A stretch of 64,000 bases of DNA from Gammaproteobacteria bacterium. Its GTDB lineage: Bacteria > Pseudomonadota > Gammaproteobacteria > Pseudomonadales > UBA5518. Both the position numbers and the translations under genes were made by a program. The stretch lies in contig JADIYI010000009.1 in assembly GCA_016705365.1 (NCBI GenBank), forward strand, positions 496,001 to 560,000. Reading direction: 5' to 3'. Positions 1 to 8,345 of the stretch are shown here, piece after piece; position 1 is the first letter of the stretch; each line of letters starts with the position of its first letter. The notes below the pieces were generated by a model. That model made no database searches and had not been told where the DNA came from. It saw only the letters and a program-made list of their open reading frames with translations.

Positions 1-2
1 TC

Positions 3-482
3 GCCACGCTGATGATGGATGCGCGCCTGTGGCGCTACCGCATCAACCTCAGGACCGGCGCCACTCGCGAGGAATGCCTGGACCCGGAGCACAATATCGA
101 ATTCCCGACCATGAACAGCCGCATGACCGGGCGCCGCACGCAATGGGGCTACCTGGTCGACCATGATCCGAACATCCTGCGCTGGACCGGGATCCGCAAG
201 TACAACACCGACAGCGGGACCTGCGTGGCCGCCTGGAGCGATGGACACGATCACTGCTGGTACAGCGAACCGTGGTTTGCGCCGGCCGACAACGCCCGCT
301 CCGAGGACCATGGCTACGTGGTGAGTTTCGTGTGGAACGACCGCGAACGCAGCCAGCAATTGCAGATCTTCGATGCGCTCGATATCGGCAAGGGGCCGGT
401 CGCGCGGGTACGGATGCCGCAGCGTATTCCGGCGGGATTTCATGCCTGCTGGGTAAAGCCGGAGCAGATCGCCGTGCGCTGA
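3..482 (+). CDS. Carotenoid oxygenase family protein, C-terminal part (5' truncated by window edge)
   Basis: Only the last 159 codons are present and the reading frame is open to the left edge, so the start lies outside the window. The segment EPWFAPADNA, followed by a C-terminal PQRIPAGFHACWV, matches the end of the RPE65/lignostilbene dioxygenase (carotenoid cleavage oxygenase) family. The His in GFHACWV fits the last of the four His that hold the catalytic non-heme iron in that family. Known members cleave carotenoid or stilbene double bonds with O2. The substrate cannot be told from this piece. It converges on the thiolase gene that ends at 506. Confidence 0.85.
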   Translation, partial: ATLMMDARLWRYRINLRTGATREECLDPEHNIEFPTMNSRMTGRRTQWGYLVDHDPNILRWTGIRKYNTDSGTCVAAWSDGHDHCWYSEPWFAPADNARSEDHGYVVSFVWNDRERSQQLQIFDALDIGKGPVARVRMPQRIPAGFHACWVKPEQIAVR

Positions 483-505
483 GCCGGCGCCGCACCGGAC
501 GCGTT

Positions 506-1744
506 TCAGCCATCCACTCCCACCACGAAACTCACCACCGTCGCGCACGAACCACCGATGTTCAGGGTTGCGAAACGAGTTGCGCCCTCGACTTGCATCG
601 CGCCCGCCTGCCCGCTGACCTGGCGCGCGGCATCGAACAGCATGCGCGCACCGGTCGCGCCCACCGGATGACCGCAGCCGATCAGTCCACCGCCGGGGTT
701 GATCGGCAGCTTGCCGCCCATTTCGATCAAACCGCTCTCCACCGCCTGCCACGACTGCCCCGGTGCCGTGATGCCGAAGTGATCGATCGCCATGTACTCG
801 GTAACCGTGAAGCAGTCGTGCGTCTCGATGCCATCGAGAGCTTCGACACCCGCGATCCCGGCCCGCCTGAACGCGTCCCGGATCGTGTCATGCACATGCG
901 GGAATACCAGTTCCTGGTCCCTGCTGCGCTCGATCTTGTCACGGTAACGCAAGCCCGCATTGTGGTGCCCCCAGCCCTGGATGCGCGGTAACTGCGCGAG
1001 CCGTCCGCCACGCGCGCGAACATGCGCCGCGGCAAATTCACCGCTGGCCAGCACCACCGCGCAGGCTCCATCGGTGATCTGTCCGCAATCCTGGCGGCGC
1101 ACGCCGGGTTCGATCACCGGATTGGCCCGATCGTCATCGCTGAAGCTGTTGTCCCTGAATTCCCAACTGCGCGTCTGCGACAGCGGATTGCGCCTGGCAT
1201 TGCCGTAGTTGATCGCGGAAATCCGGTTCAGGTGCTTTCGATCGAGACCGTAACGCCGTTCGTATTCCCCGGCCAGCAGGCCAAACACCGCCGGCCACAT
1301 GAAGGTGCAGTCGATACCCTCGCGCCCCTGCCAAGCGGCGGCGTTCTGGTTCCGCGAGGCCACGTTGCCGGGCAGGTTGCGGAATTCCTCGGCACCCAGC
1401 ACCAGCACGCAGCCGTAGCGTCCGGCCTCGATCCGGGCCATCGCCGTGAGCACTGCCAGCGAGGACGAGGCGCAGGCACCTTCGTGGCGCATCGCGGGCA
1501 CTCCCCAGAGCTCGGGCACCACCTGTGCCACCATCGCCCCGAGGTGACCCTGCTGGCGCTGCGCCTCGCCGAATGCATTGCCCACGTGGATCGAGCCGAT
1601 CGCCCCGGCATCGAGCGCGCAATTCTCCAGTGCGCCGAGCGTGGCCTCGCGGATCATGTCGGAGATATCGAGCCCCTCGCGTGACCAGGCGCGGGCGAAA
1701 TCCGTCTGGTAGCCGCCGAGGATATATACGGGTGTGGTACTCAT
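506..1744 (-). CDS. Thiolase family protein, SCP2/SCP-x-like (acetyl-CoA acetyltransferase)
   Basis: A 412-residue thiolase. The nucleophilic Cys is C91 in EGACASSSLA, the SCP2-type motif HDCF is at about 309-312, and the C-terminal catalytic CGHPVGATG is at 357-365, so all expected catalytic elements are visible. Proteins of this branch cleave or form 3-oxoacyl-CoA, often of branched or sterol-side-chain acids. It is the last gene of a minus-strand group that begins with the HxlR-type regulator at 6805, and lies 151 bp after the second thiolase, so it may have its own expression. The biological substrate is not shown by the sequence. Confidence 0.88.
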   Translation of the reverse strand: MSTTPVYILGGYQTDFARAWSREGLDISDMIREATLGALENCALDAGAIGSIHVGNAFGEAQRQQGHLGAMVAQVVPELWGVPAMRHEGACASSSLAVLTAMARIEAGRYGCVLVLGAEEFRNLPGNVASRNQNAAAWQGREGIDCTFMWPAVFGLLAGEYERRYGLDRKHLNRISAINYGNARRNPLSQTRSWEFRDNSFSDDDRANPVIEPGVRRQDCGQITDGACAVVLASGEFAAAHVRARGGRLAQLPRIQGWGHHNAGLRYRDKIERSRDQELVFPHVHDTIRDAFRRAGIAGVEALDGIETHDCFTVTEYMAIDHFGITAPGQSWQAVESGLIEMGGKLPINPGGGLIGCGHPVGATGARMLFDAARQVSGQAGAMQVEGATRFATLNIGGSCATVVSFVVGVDG

Positions 1745-1895
1745 TTCCTGCTACTCCAAAACTTTTCCGGCCAACAATCCAGGCATCGAGGGGAAATGAA
1801 TCTGCCACGCTCGGTCGCTTTGGCGCGTGCCGTCTCGATCCGTCAGCACCCTGCCTCGCACACCCGGTTGGCGCGTCGGCCGGTCCCGATACAAA

Positions 1896-3098
1896 CTAGA
1901 CCCTTTCCAGCAGCAGCGCGGCGCCAGTTCCGGCGGCGCCACTTGCCGCGACGATGCCCCGCTTCAGGTCGCGGCGCTCCATCTCGTCGAGCAGGGTGCC
2001 GGCCATGATCGCACCGGTGGCGCCAAGTGGGTGGCCGAGCGCGATCACGCCGCCGTTGACGTTGAGCTTTTCATCCGGGATGTCGAGATCGCGCCGGGCC
2101 TTGATCACGGTCGCGGCGAAGGCTTCGTGCAGCTCGAACAGGTCGATATCGGCGCTGCAAAGGCCCTGGGTCCGCATCAGTTTCGCGGTTGCGGCCACGC
2201 AGCCCGACACCACCAGCAGCGGATCGTCACAGGCGTTGGCAGCAGCCAGCAGCCGCGCACGCGGCGCCTTTCCGAGACGCGCCCCGGTGCTTTCGTCACC
2301 GAGCAGCAACAATGCCGCGGCGTCGGCCATCGCTGGCGAGTTGCCTGCCGTGTGCAGGTGGTCGATCACGACGAGACCGGCGAAGGCACGCAACTGCTCG
2401 GCGTCGGCACCGCCCGCGCCGAGTGCCGCGAAGGCGGGCTCCATGCGCGCCAGCGATTCCGCGGTGGTCTGCGCGCGAATGCACTCATCGGTCTCGACCG
2501 TGATGCCCTTCAGCGGATTCACGATCGGCACGATGGAGCGGAACCAGCCGTTGTCACGCGCGCGCGCCGCGCGCTGCTGGCTCTGCAGTGCCACCCCATC
2601 GATTTCCGCGCGACTAGCTGCGCTGAGCGTCGCGATCAGGTCGGCACCGCTGCCCATCATCAGCATGCGGCAACGCCGCGCCAGTTCCTGATCGCTGAAC
2701 ACCGCCGCGCGATCGGCCAGCATCGGCACCCGCGACATCATCTCGATGCCGCCGGCAACCGCGGCGTGATCCTGTCCGGCGGCGATCTTCAACGCCGCGA
2801 TATTGATCGCATCGAGACCCGAGGAACAGAAACGGTTGACCGTGATTCCGGAAACGGATGCCGGCCAGCCCGCATAAAGCGCGGAAGTCTTGGCGATATT
2901 GCCCGCCTGCTCGCCGTGCTGCGTGACGCAGCCAAGCACCACATCGCCGACCGTTGCCGGATCCAGCCCGGCGCGTGCAACCAGCGCCGCGTAGAGCTGG
3001 TTCAGCAGTTCGTGCGGCGCGAGGTCGTGGAGGCCGCCGTCGGGCCGGGCCCTGGCCCGCGCGCTGCGCAGCCAATCGTAGAAATAGACCGCTTTCAT
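1896..3098 (-). CDS. Acetyl-CoA C-acyltransferase (FadA-like thiolase) with Ser replacing the C-terminal catalytic Cys
   Basis: A 400-residue thiolase of the FadA/degradative type. The nucleophile C91 lies in NRFCSSGLDA and His356 in ALGHPLGATGA. By eye alignment to family members, which have Cys-X-Gly-Gly near the C-terminus, this protein reads AASGAAGTGAALLLERV, with Ser386 (codon AGT) at the position of the second catalytic Cys that normally acts as general base. The start ATG overlaps the stop of the upstream ligase by 4 bp (ATGA), implying translational coupling and a common pathway of CoA activation and chain cleavage. The unusual residue may reduce thiolysis or mark a variant subfamily. 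Confidence 0.88.
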   Translation of the reverse strand: MKAVYFYDWLRSARARARPDGGLHDLAPHELLNQLYAALVARAGLDPATVGDVVLGCVTQHGEQAGNIAKTSALYAGWPASVSGITVNRFCSSGLDAINIAALKIAAGQDHAAVAGGIEMMSRVPMLADRAAVFSDQELARRCRMLMMGSGADLIATLSAASRAEIDGVALQSQQRAARARDNGWFRSIVPIVNPLKGITVETDECIRAQTTAESLARMEPAFAALGAGGADAEQLRAFAGLVVIDHLHTAGNSPAMADAAALLLLGDESTGARLGKAPRARLLAAANACDDPLLVVSGCVAATAKLMRTQGLCSADIDLFELHEAFAATVIKARRDLDIPDEKLNVNGGVIALGHPLGATGAIMAGTLLDEMERRDLKRGIVAASGAAGTGAALLLERV

Positions 3099-4747
3099 GG
3101 TGCCACCAGCTCGCGCAGCGCGGGGCGCACCAGCTTGCCGAGCGGATTGCGCGGCAGCGCTTCGGCCAGCACCAGTTTCTCGGGAAGCTTGATCCGCGCC
3201 AACTGCCTTTCCTCGAGGAAGCCGACGATGTCCTGCAGAGCGACGCTTGCGCCCGGCTTTGGCACCGCGACCACGCAGATGCGCTCGCCGAGCATTTCGT
3301 CGGGATAGGCGCAGACCGCGGCTTCGGCGAGCAGCGGATGTCCGGCCAGCAGGGTGTCGATCTCGTCGGGCGAGATCTTCATGCCACCGCGCACGATGAT
3401 GTCCTTGCAGCGGCCCACGAAACGGTAATAGCGGCTGTCCTCGCCGCTTCCGGCGATCTCGAACATATCACCGGTGCGGAAAAAGCCATCCGTGCTGAAT
3501 ACTTCCTCGTTGGCTTCGGGCGCATCGAAATAACCGTCGATCACGTTCGGTCCCCAGATCTGCATCTCGCCCGCCTGACCGGGCTCGGTGATCGGGGTAT
3601 CGCTGTGTGGATCCACCAGCCGCGTGCGCATGCGGTCGCTGATGCTGTTCGACCACTCGATGCCCTCCACACCGAAACGCGGAAACAGCGTTGCACGACG
3701 CTCTGGATCAGGCACGTCGAGGCCCGACGAGGCAAGCGACATACCCTCGTTCGAGCCGAAGACATTGACCACCGTTATGCCGAATTCCTGCTGGAACTCG
3801 CGCACCATCCATGGCGCCAGAGGCGCGCTGCCCGAAGCGACCAGGCGCAGCGAGGACAGGTCGAAGCGTTCCATCAGTTCACGCTGCTTGAGCAGCATGT
3901 TGAGCAATGCCGGTGGCGCGATCGTGTAGGCCACCCGTTCGGCCTCGATCTGACCCAGGAAAACCGGCAGATCGAGCGGATGGTGCAGCGCCAGGGTACC
4001 GCGACAACGCAGCCACGGAAAAAAGAAACCCGAAAGGCTCGCCATGTTCACCATCGGAAACGGGCACAGCATCGTCATCCCCGGCTCCACACCGGTCTCT
4101 GTCACCGCCAGCGTCTGGGCCAGCCATTGATTGTGGCTGCGCGGAACGCCCTTGGGCGTGCCCGTGGTGCCCGAAGTCCAGCAGATCGTGAATACATCGT
4201 CGGCGGAAACCACGGCAACCGGCGGCGCAACCGCACCCGGTGCGAGCGGCAAAATGCCTTGCGGCCCGAGCGCAAGCACCCGCGTGCCGGCATCGAACAG
4301 CGCGGCATGACGAGCGGCGAGATCCTCGCCCTTGAAATTCGCGGTGCCGAGATAGACGCGCGGGCGCAGTTTGCGCGCGATCACACCGAGTTCGTGCCCG
4401 GCATACTGCATCGGCACCGGGCTGAGGATCGCACCAAGCGCGGCGCAGCTCAGGTAGGCAACGATGGATTCGACGCTGTTCGGCAACTGCATCAGCACGA
4501 TATCGTCGCGGGCGATGCCTTCCTCGCGCAGGCTCGCCGCAAAACCGAGCGCGCGCTGGCGAAGCTCGCTCCAGCTCAGGCGCAGCGGTGCGCCGCTGGT
4601 GAACGATTCGCGGTTGGGCGGGTCGAGCAGCGCAAGCCCTTCGGGGTCTGCCTCGACCGCCGCCTCGAACAATTGCCAGGTCGTGGTATCACCCCACCAA
4701 CCCAGCTTGCGGAACAGCGCGATGCGCTCGGGTGCGGCAGTCTGCAT
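3095..4747 (-). CDS. AMP-dependent acyl-CoA synthetase/ligase
   Basis: A 550-residue member of the ANL (acyl-CoA synthetase) superfamily. The phosphate-binding motif TSGTTGTPKG is at 191-200, FRTGDMFE and the hinge segment RFVGRCKDIIVRGG come later, and the adenylation lysine is in NPLGKLVR (about K538). It would convert a carboxylic acid, ATP and CoA to acyl-CoA, AMP and PPi in the cytoplasm. It sits between an SDR gene (37 bp upstream) and a thiolase with which it overlaps by 4 bp. The overall look is closest to cyclohexanecarboxylate/medium-chain ligases, but I cannot assign the acid. Confidence 0.9.
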   Translation of the reverse strand: MQTAAPERIALFRKLGWWGDTTTWQLFEAAVEADPEGLALLDPPNRESFTSGAPLRLSWSELRQRALGFAASLREEGIARDDIVLMQLPNSVESIVAYLSCAALGAILSPVPMQYAGHELGVIARKLRPRVYLGTANFKGEDLAARHAALFDAGTRVLALGPQGILPLAPGAVAPPVAVVSADDVFTICWTSGTTGTPKGVPRSHNQWLAQTLAVTETGVEPGMTMLCPFPMVNMASLSGFFFPWLRCRGTLALHHPLDLPVFLGQIEAERVAYTIAPPALLNMLLKQRELMERFDLSSLRLVASGSAPLAPWMVREFQQEFGITVVNVFGSNEGMSLASSGLDVPDPERRATLFPRFGVEGIEWSNSISDRMRTRLVDPHSDTPITEPGQAGEMQIWGPNVIDGYFDAPEANEEVFSTDGFFRTGDMFEIAGSGEDSRYYRFVGRCKDIIVRGGMKISPDEIDTLLAGHPLLAEAAVCAYPDEMLGERICVVAVPKPGASVALQDIVGFLEERQLARIKLPEKLVLAEALPRNPLGKLVRPALRELVAP

Positions 4748-4784
4748 GATGTCTCTTTCCTTGCGTTACCGGGTCAAGAATACC

Positions 4785-5792
4785 TCACTGCCAGGCAGTG
4801 CGGGGCACCGTCTCGGTTACAGCCCAGGGAAGTGCATCGGGAAATTTCGCGAGCTCATCCTCGAGCCAGGCCGCGAGCGAGGCTGGACTGTCTGCGCTGG
4901 TGCGCGTGTGGGCAAAGATATGCGCCGGGCGGGACTTGCGATCGAACCACACATGATCTTCGAGCGGAACGGCGGGCCGGGTCGCGGCCAGCCATATGAC
5001 GGTATCGGCACCGGCGGGCTCCTTGCGCAGCACGGATTTCAGGATCCGCCGGAAACGCGGCAGCGAACGCCGGACGCCATCAGTGTCCACCCACCCGGGG
5101 TGCATCACATAGCTGTGGACTCCCGAGCTGGCGTGATTTTTCTCCCACAGCGCGCTCAGCGCGAGCTGGGCACGCTTGGCAAAACCATAGGCGGCAGTAC
5201 CGTTGTACTGCTGCGGATCCAGCACATGCAGCATTTTTGTCGAGAGCGGCACGTTGTACATGCCGCCGGAAGAAATATTGATGACCAGCCCCCGGTTGGC
5301 GAAGCCCCTGCCCCGCACCAGCCCTTCCGTCAGCAGGTAATGGTTGAGCAGGTTGGTTGCAAACGACGTCTCGCGCCCTTCGCTGTTGAGACTGAATTCA
5401 TCGAGCAGCACACCCACGCAATTGACCAGCACATCCACGCGCTTTCCCGCCGCGGCCAATTCCCCGAGCAGCCGGCTCACATCCCGCTGCAACGAGAGAT
5501 CCACGATGAACGGTTCGACGCGATCCGCCTCGGCACTCAAAGTGGCACGCATCGCCTCGAGTTTTTGCCGGTTGCGCGCAACCGCGCAGACGCGGGCGCC
5601 ACGGCGGGCAGCCGCGGCCACTATCTCGCTGCCAATGCCACCCGAGGCACCGGTCACCAGCCAGAGCTGTTCGCTGAAATCAGCGTCGAAACTCCGCCAC
5701 GGGAGTCCTCGCGCCACGAATCCGATTTGCGAGAAGCTTGCCGCACAGCGCCCGTAGAAATTGATTATCTTCTTGAGTTGCGCCAGCTGCAC
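4785..5792 (-). CDS. SDR family oxidoreductase (DHRS12-like)
   Basis: Short-chain dehydrogenase of 335 residues, starting at GTG (5792) behind the ribosome binding site AGGAGA. An in-frame ATG at 5915 would run into the regulator gene and add unrelated sequence. The nucleotide-binding TGASGGIG is at 47-54, NCVG at 124-127, Ser at about 174 and the catalytic pair Tyr202/Lys206 in YGFAK. The N-terminal 40 residues (LKKIINFYGR) extend past the usual Rossmann start, as in DHRS12-type proteins. It is the second gene of the operon, between the HxlR-type regulator and the acyl-CoA ligase. Its alcohol or ketone substrate is unknown. Confidence 0.85.
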   Translation of the reverse strand: MQLAQLKKIINFYGRCAASFSQIGFVARGLPWRSFDADFSEQLWLVTGASGGIGSEIVAAAARRGARVCAVARNRQKLEAMRATLSAEADRVEPFIVDLSLQRDVSRLLGELAAAGKRVDVLVNCVGVLLDEFSLNSEGRETSFATNLLNHYLLTEGLVRGRGFANRGLVINISSGGMYNVPLSTKMLHVLDPQQYNGTAAYGFAKRAQLALSALWEKNHASSGVHSYVMHPGWVDTDGVRRSLPRFRRILKSVLRKEPAGADTVIWLAATRPAVPLEDHVWFDRKSRPAHIFAHTRTSADSPASLAAWLEDELAKFPDALPWAVTETVPRTAWQ

Positions 5793-5863
5793 GGGATCTC
5801 CTGCCGGTCCGGGCAATCGGGAACGACGATTATACTTCTCCGTGCAACCGCAACGCTGGCGAG

Positions 5864-6805
5864 TCATTCCGCCGCAACGTCCTGTGCGCGCAATGCTCCG
5901 TGACAGCGATTGCATTCCATGCGCATCTTGAGCGGCCTGGCAGAGCAGCTGTGCAACAGCTTCATGCTGGGCTCGCTATCCGCGGGCATCCATTCCATGC
6001 TCCAGAGATGGATTGCCAGGGTCGGCACGATCAACTCGCGCCCCTTGTCGGTGAGACGATATTCCAGCCGGCGCGCACCGGCGCGGCCGGGTTGCGGCTG
6101 CAGCACGCCCGCCTCGACCAGAAGCTTCAGGCGATGGGCAAGGATATTGGTCGCGACGCCCAGTTCGCGCCGCAGTTCGTCGTAACGGCGCAAACCCATG
6201 AACGTGGCCGCGAGCACCAGCGGCGTCCAGTGATCGGCCACCACATCGATGAAATGCAGGAACATGCCGCTCCCGGTTCCCGCCGCCACGGAAAACGTGG
6301 ACGAGCGCCGCAGCGATCCGTCGTTGAGGTATTCCTGTTGCGTCTCCGAGACGACGCCCGCCCTGAAGCGGATGTCGCGGATGGAAATTGCGGTGCCGCA
6401 GCGTCCGCAGACGGCGACCGGGGTGAAGCGGTGGCCACAACTGCGATGCGTCAGGCGCATCGGCAGGTTGCGCCGCGCCGCCTGGGTCCAGCGCGATTCC
6501 CATGCCCATGCCGCGAGCGCGGTATCGTAGAGCGCGGACCCCTTGACGGTCAGGCGATACTCGAATCGCGGCGGTCGGGTCTGGTAGGGGCTCTGGTACA
6601 GCAAACCGTTATCCACCATCGCCCGCAATCGCTTGGTCAACGTGGCGCGGCTCGCCCCTGTCGCCGCAGCCAGTTCGCCGAAGCGTGTAGCCCCGGAAAA
6701 CATCTCGCGCAGTACCACCATGGTCCAGCGGTCGCCGATCACCGCCAGCGCCCTTGCGATGGGGCTGCGCGTCAGCAGTGATTGGTGCTCCGATGCGGAT
6801 TTCAA
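5864..6805 (-). CDS. Double-domain HxlR-type winged-helix transcriptional regulator with cysteine clusters
   Basis: 313 residues starting at TTG (6805); no ATG in frame gives the complete first domain. Two HxlR winged-helix modules are visible. The first, about residues 12-100, contains IGDRWTMVVLREMF, and a second with the same architecture, about 185-270, contains VADHWTPLVLAATF. Between them is a zinc-ribbon-like segment (CGHRF then CGRCG), and a further CSARP...CNRC cluster closes the protein. Single HxlR regulators normally dimerise, so this looks like a fused pair. It heads a minus-strand operon (71 bp to the SDR gene) and probably controls it and itself. The ligand is unknown. Confidence 0.85.
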   Translation of the reverse strand: MKSASEHQSLLTRSPIARALAVIGDRWTMVVLREMFSGATRFGELAAATGASRATLTKRLRAMVDNGLLYQSPYQTRPPRFEYRLTVKGSALYDTALAAWAWESRWTQAARRNLPMRLTHRSCGHRFTPVAVCGRCGTAISIRDIRFRAGVVSETQQEYLNDGSLRRSSTFSVAAGTGSGMFLHFIDVVADHWTPLVLAATFMGLRRYDELRRELGVATNILAHRLKLLVEAGVLQPQPGRAGARRLEYRLTDKGRELIVPTLAIHLWSMEWMPADSEPSMKLLHSCSARPLKMRMECNRCHGALRAQDVAAE

Positions 6806-7121
6806 GCTCGGATTCCAGAAGGGAACGGGATGGAATTCGGCACAGGCAACAGTGCCTTCATACCCATGCGCAGGACCTTCAGCTTAGCGCAGGCGCGCTG
6901 CCAAAGAGAAGCACGACAACCCGTCCGCGCAAACGCTTGACAGCGTTGCAAGCGCTCGATAGATTCGGTCTTCTTGTGCAAGCAATACGCGTCGTCCCTG
7001 TTGCGCGGCACAGCTTTCATATGCGGGAAGTTCAGCGCCCGCAACCATCTGGATCCGCACTGAGGGGTTGTCGCTGCCGACCCTCGGCAACTGCCCTGCT
7101 CGCACGCAAAGGTATCCGACC
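6806..7121. other. Divergent intergenic region between the HxlR-type regulator and the DUF1295 gene
   Basis: About 316 bp with no convincing coding sequence; overlapping open frames on the minus strand show no family motif. It must hold the promoter of the regulator operon on the minus strand. On the plus strand I see one good sigma-70-like promoter, listed separately. Confidence 0.6.
6937..6965 (+). promoter_or_regulatory. Predicted sigma-70 promoter
   Basis: A perfect -35 box TTGACA at 6937-6942 is followed, after 17 bp, by TAGATT (4 of 6 consensus) at 6960-6965. It points toward the DUF1295 gene at 7122, leaving a leader of roughly 150 nt. Prediction only. Confidence 0.45.
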
Positions 7122-7937
7122 ATGGCGGCAATCCTGTCATCACTGTCGCTGAGTGCCACAGCGGTCCTGTGCTCGGTGCTCGCGCTCTGGCTGCTGTCGA
7201 TCCGCCTGCGCGACGTCAGCATCATCGACCTTGCCTACGGGCTGCTGATCGGCGCGGTTGCGCTGCTCGGCTTTCTGCGCAGTGATTCACGCGGCGAATT
7301 GCAGTACCTGGCACTCGCCGCGATCACGATATGGATGACGCGCTACACACTGCATGTCTTCCGCCGCAATATCGGCAAGGGAGAAGACCCGCGTTACACC
7401 AGGCTGCGCGGCTGGGTGGGAAGCGAACGCGCATTCCGCTGGTTCAGCCTGCGCCAGGTATTTCTGCACCAGGGCGTGGTGATATGGCTGATCAGCCTGC
7501 CGCTGCAACTGATCATGTGCGGCCCCGCAACCGCGGCGGGCATCCTGGCGTACGCCGGGCTGCTGCTCTGGGGAGCAGGATTCATCACCGAGGCCGTGGC
7601 CGATCGTCAACTCACCCGCTTTCGCAACAACCCGGCGCAACGCGGTCAAATCCTCGATACCGGCTTGTGGCGCTACAGCCGCCATCCCAACTATTTCGGC
7701 GATGCCTGTGTGCACTGGGGAATCTATCTGATGGCCTGTTCGGTACCCTGGGGCGCCGCAACCATCATCGGACCGGTGGCGATCACCCACTACCTGCTGA
7801 ACGTCACCGGCATGCGTACCCTGGAGAAGAAAATGCTGCGGGAAAAACCCGCTTACGCCGATTACGTGAAGCGCACCAGCGGATTCGTGCCGCTGCCGCC
7901 GTTGCGCAACGCCCGGCTCAGGGCAGATAGGTCTTGA
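7122..7937 (+). CDS. DUF1295 domain-containing membrane protein (steroid 5-alpha-reductase-like)
   Basis: 271 residues from the ATG at 7122, chosen over the TTG at 7068 because AAAGG lies just upstream and the hydrophobic N-terminus begins here. Several membrane helices are visible, for example VLCSVLALWLLSIRL and GAVALLGFL. Near the C-terminus RYSRHPNYFGD matches the conserved core of DUF1295/steroid 5-alpha reductase and ICMT-like enzymes, where it helps form the NADPH site. Likely a membrane reductase or methyltransferase-like enzyme of lipids; substrate unknown. Its 3' end overlaps the convergent NTF2-like gene by 20 bp. Confidence 0.8.
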   Translation: MAAILSSLSLSATAVLCSVLALWLLSIRLRDVSIIDLAYGLLIGAVALLGFLRSDSRGELQYLALAAITIWMTRYTLHVFRRNIGKGEDPRYTRLRGWVGSERAFRWFSLRQVFLHQGVVIWLISLPLQLIMCGPATAAGILAYAGLLLWGAGFITEAVADRQLTRFRNNPAQRGQILDTGLWRYSRHPNYFGDACVHWGIYLMACSVPWGAATIIGPVAITHYLLNVTGMRTLEKKMLREKPAYADYVKRTSGFVPLPPLRNARLRADRS

Positions 7938-8343
7938 ACAACCCGCCGATCTGCCCGTCCCCATGCTGCGGCACCTTGTAGAAGGTGCGGATCACCACCG
8001 AGCCGTCGGGCTCGAAACGGTAGGTCTCGATGCTGAGCTCGAACGCCGGTGCGCCATCGCGCTCGAAATGGTTTTCCAGCAGCCACGCAACCTCGTTGCC
8101 ACAGATGAACAGGGCGCCGTCGGCAATCCGGAAACGAACCGTTGGCTGGAACAGGTCCCAGGAGTCGAGTGCGCAATGCTGGAAGCCGGCTTTCTGCGGC
8201 GTGCCGACCGGGTCCAGCATCGAGAAATCGCCGGGGGCGACCTTGCGCCAGTTCGCGGCCCAGGCGTCGCGGTCACCGGCGTTCCACAACGCCACGTAAT
8301 TGCGCGCCCACTCTTTCAGCTCGGCAAATGTCGGTGTACCCAT
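7918..8343 (-). CDS. NTF2-like (SnoaL-type) protein
   Basis: 141 residues beginning MGTPTFAELKEW, with the ARNYVALWNAGD helix and the alternating beta-strands that end in VVIRTFYKVPQ typical of the cone-shaped NTF2/SnoaL fold. Such proteins serve as small hydratases, isomerases or binding proteins, and no catalytic signature can be chosen here. It lies 2 bp downstream of the crotonase gene on the same strand, so the two are very likely co-transcribed and act on the same acyl-CoA route. Confidence 0.75.
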   Translation of the reverse strand: MGTPTFAELKEWARNYVALWNAGDRDAWAANWRKVAPGDFSMLDPVGTPQKAGFQHCALDSWDLFQPTVRFRIADGALFICGNEVAWLLENHFERDGAPAFELSIETYRFEPDGSVVIRTFYKVPQHGDGQIGGLFKTYLP

Positions 8344-8345
8344 GC

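Noticed and set aside
49..513. Long minus-strand open frame across the carotenoid oxygenase end
   Set aside because: Arg/Ser/Pro-rich shadow of the G+C-rich plus-strand gene with no family motif.
1827..3308. 493-codon plus-strand open frame over the thiolase genes
   Set aside because: Anti-sense to two clear thiolase and ligase genes; composition is His/Arg/Gln-rich as in reverse-complement shadows.
6802..7225. Overlapping 113-codon minus-strand frames in the intergenic region
   Set aside because: No recognisable motif or ribosome binding site, and they overlap the DUF1295 start and predicted promoter.
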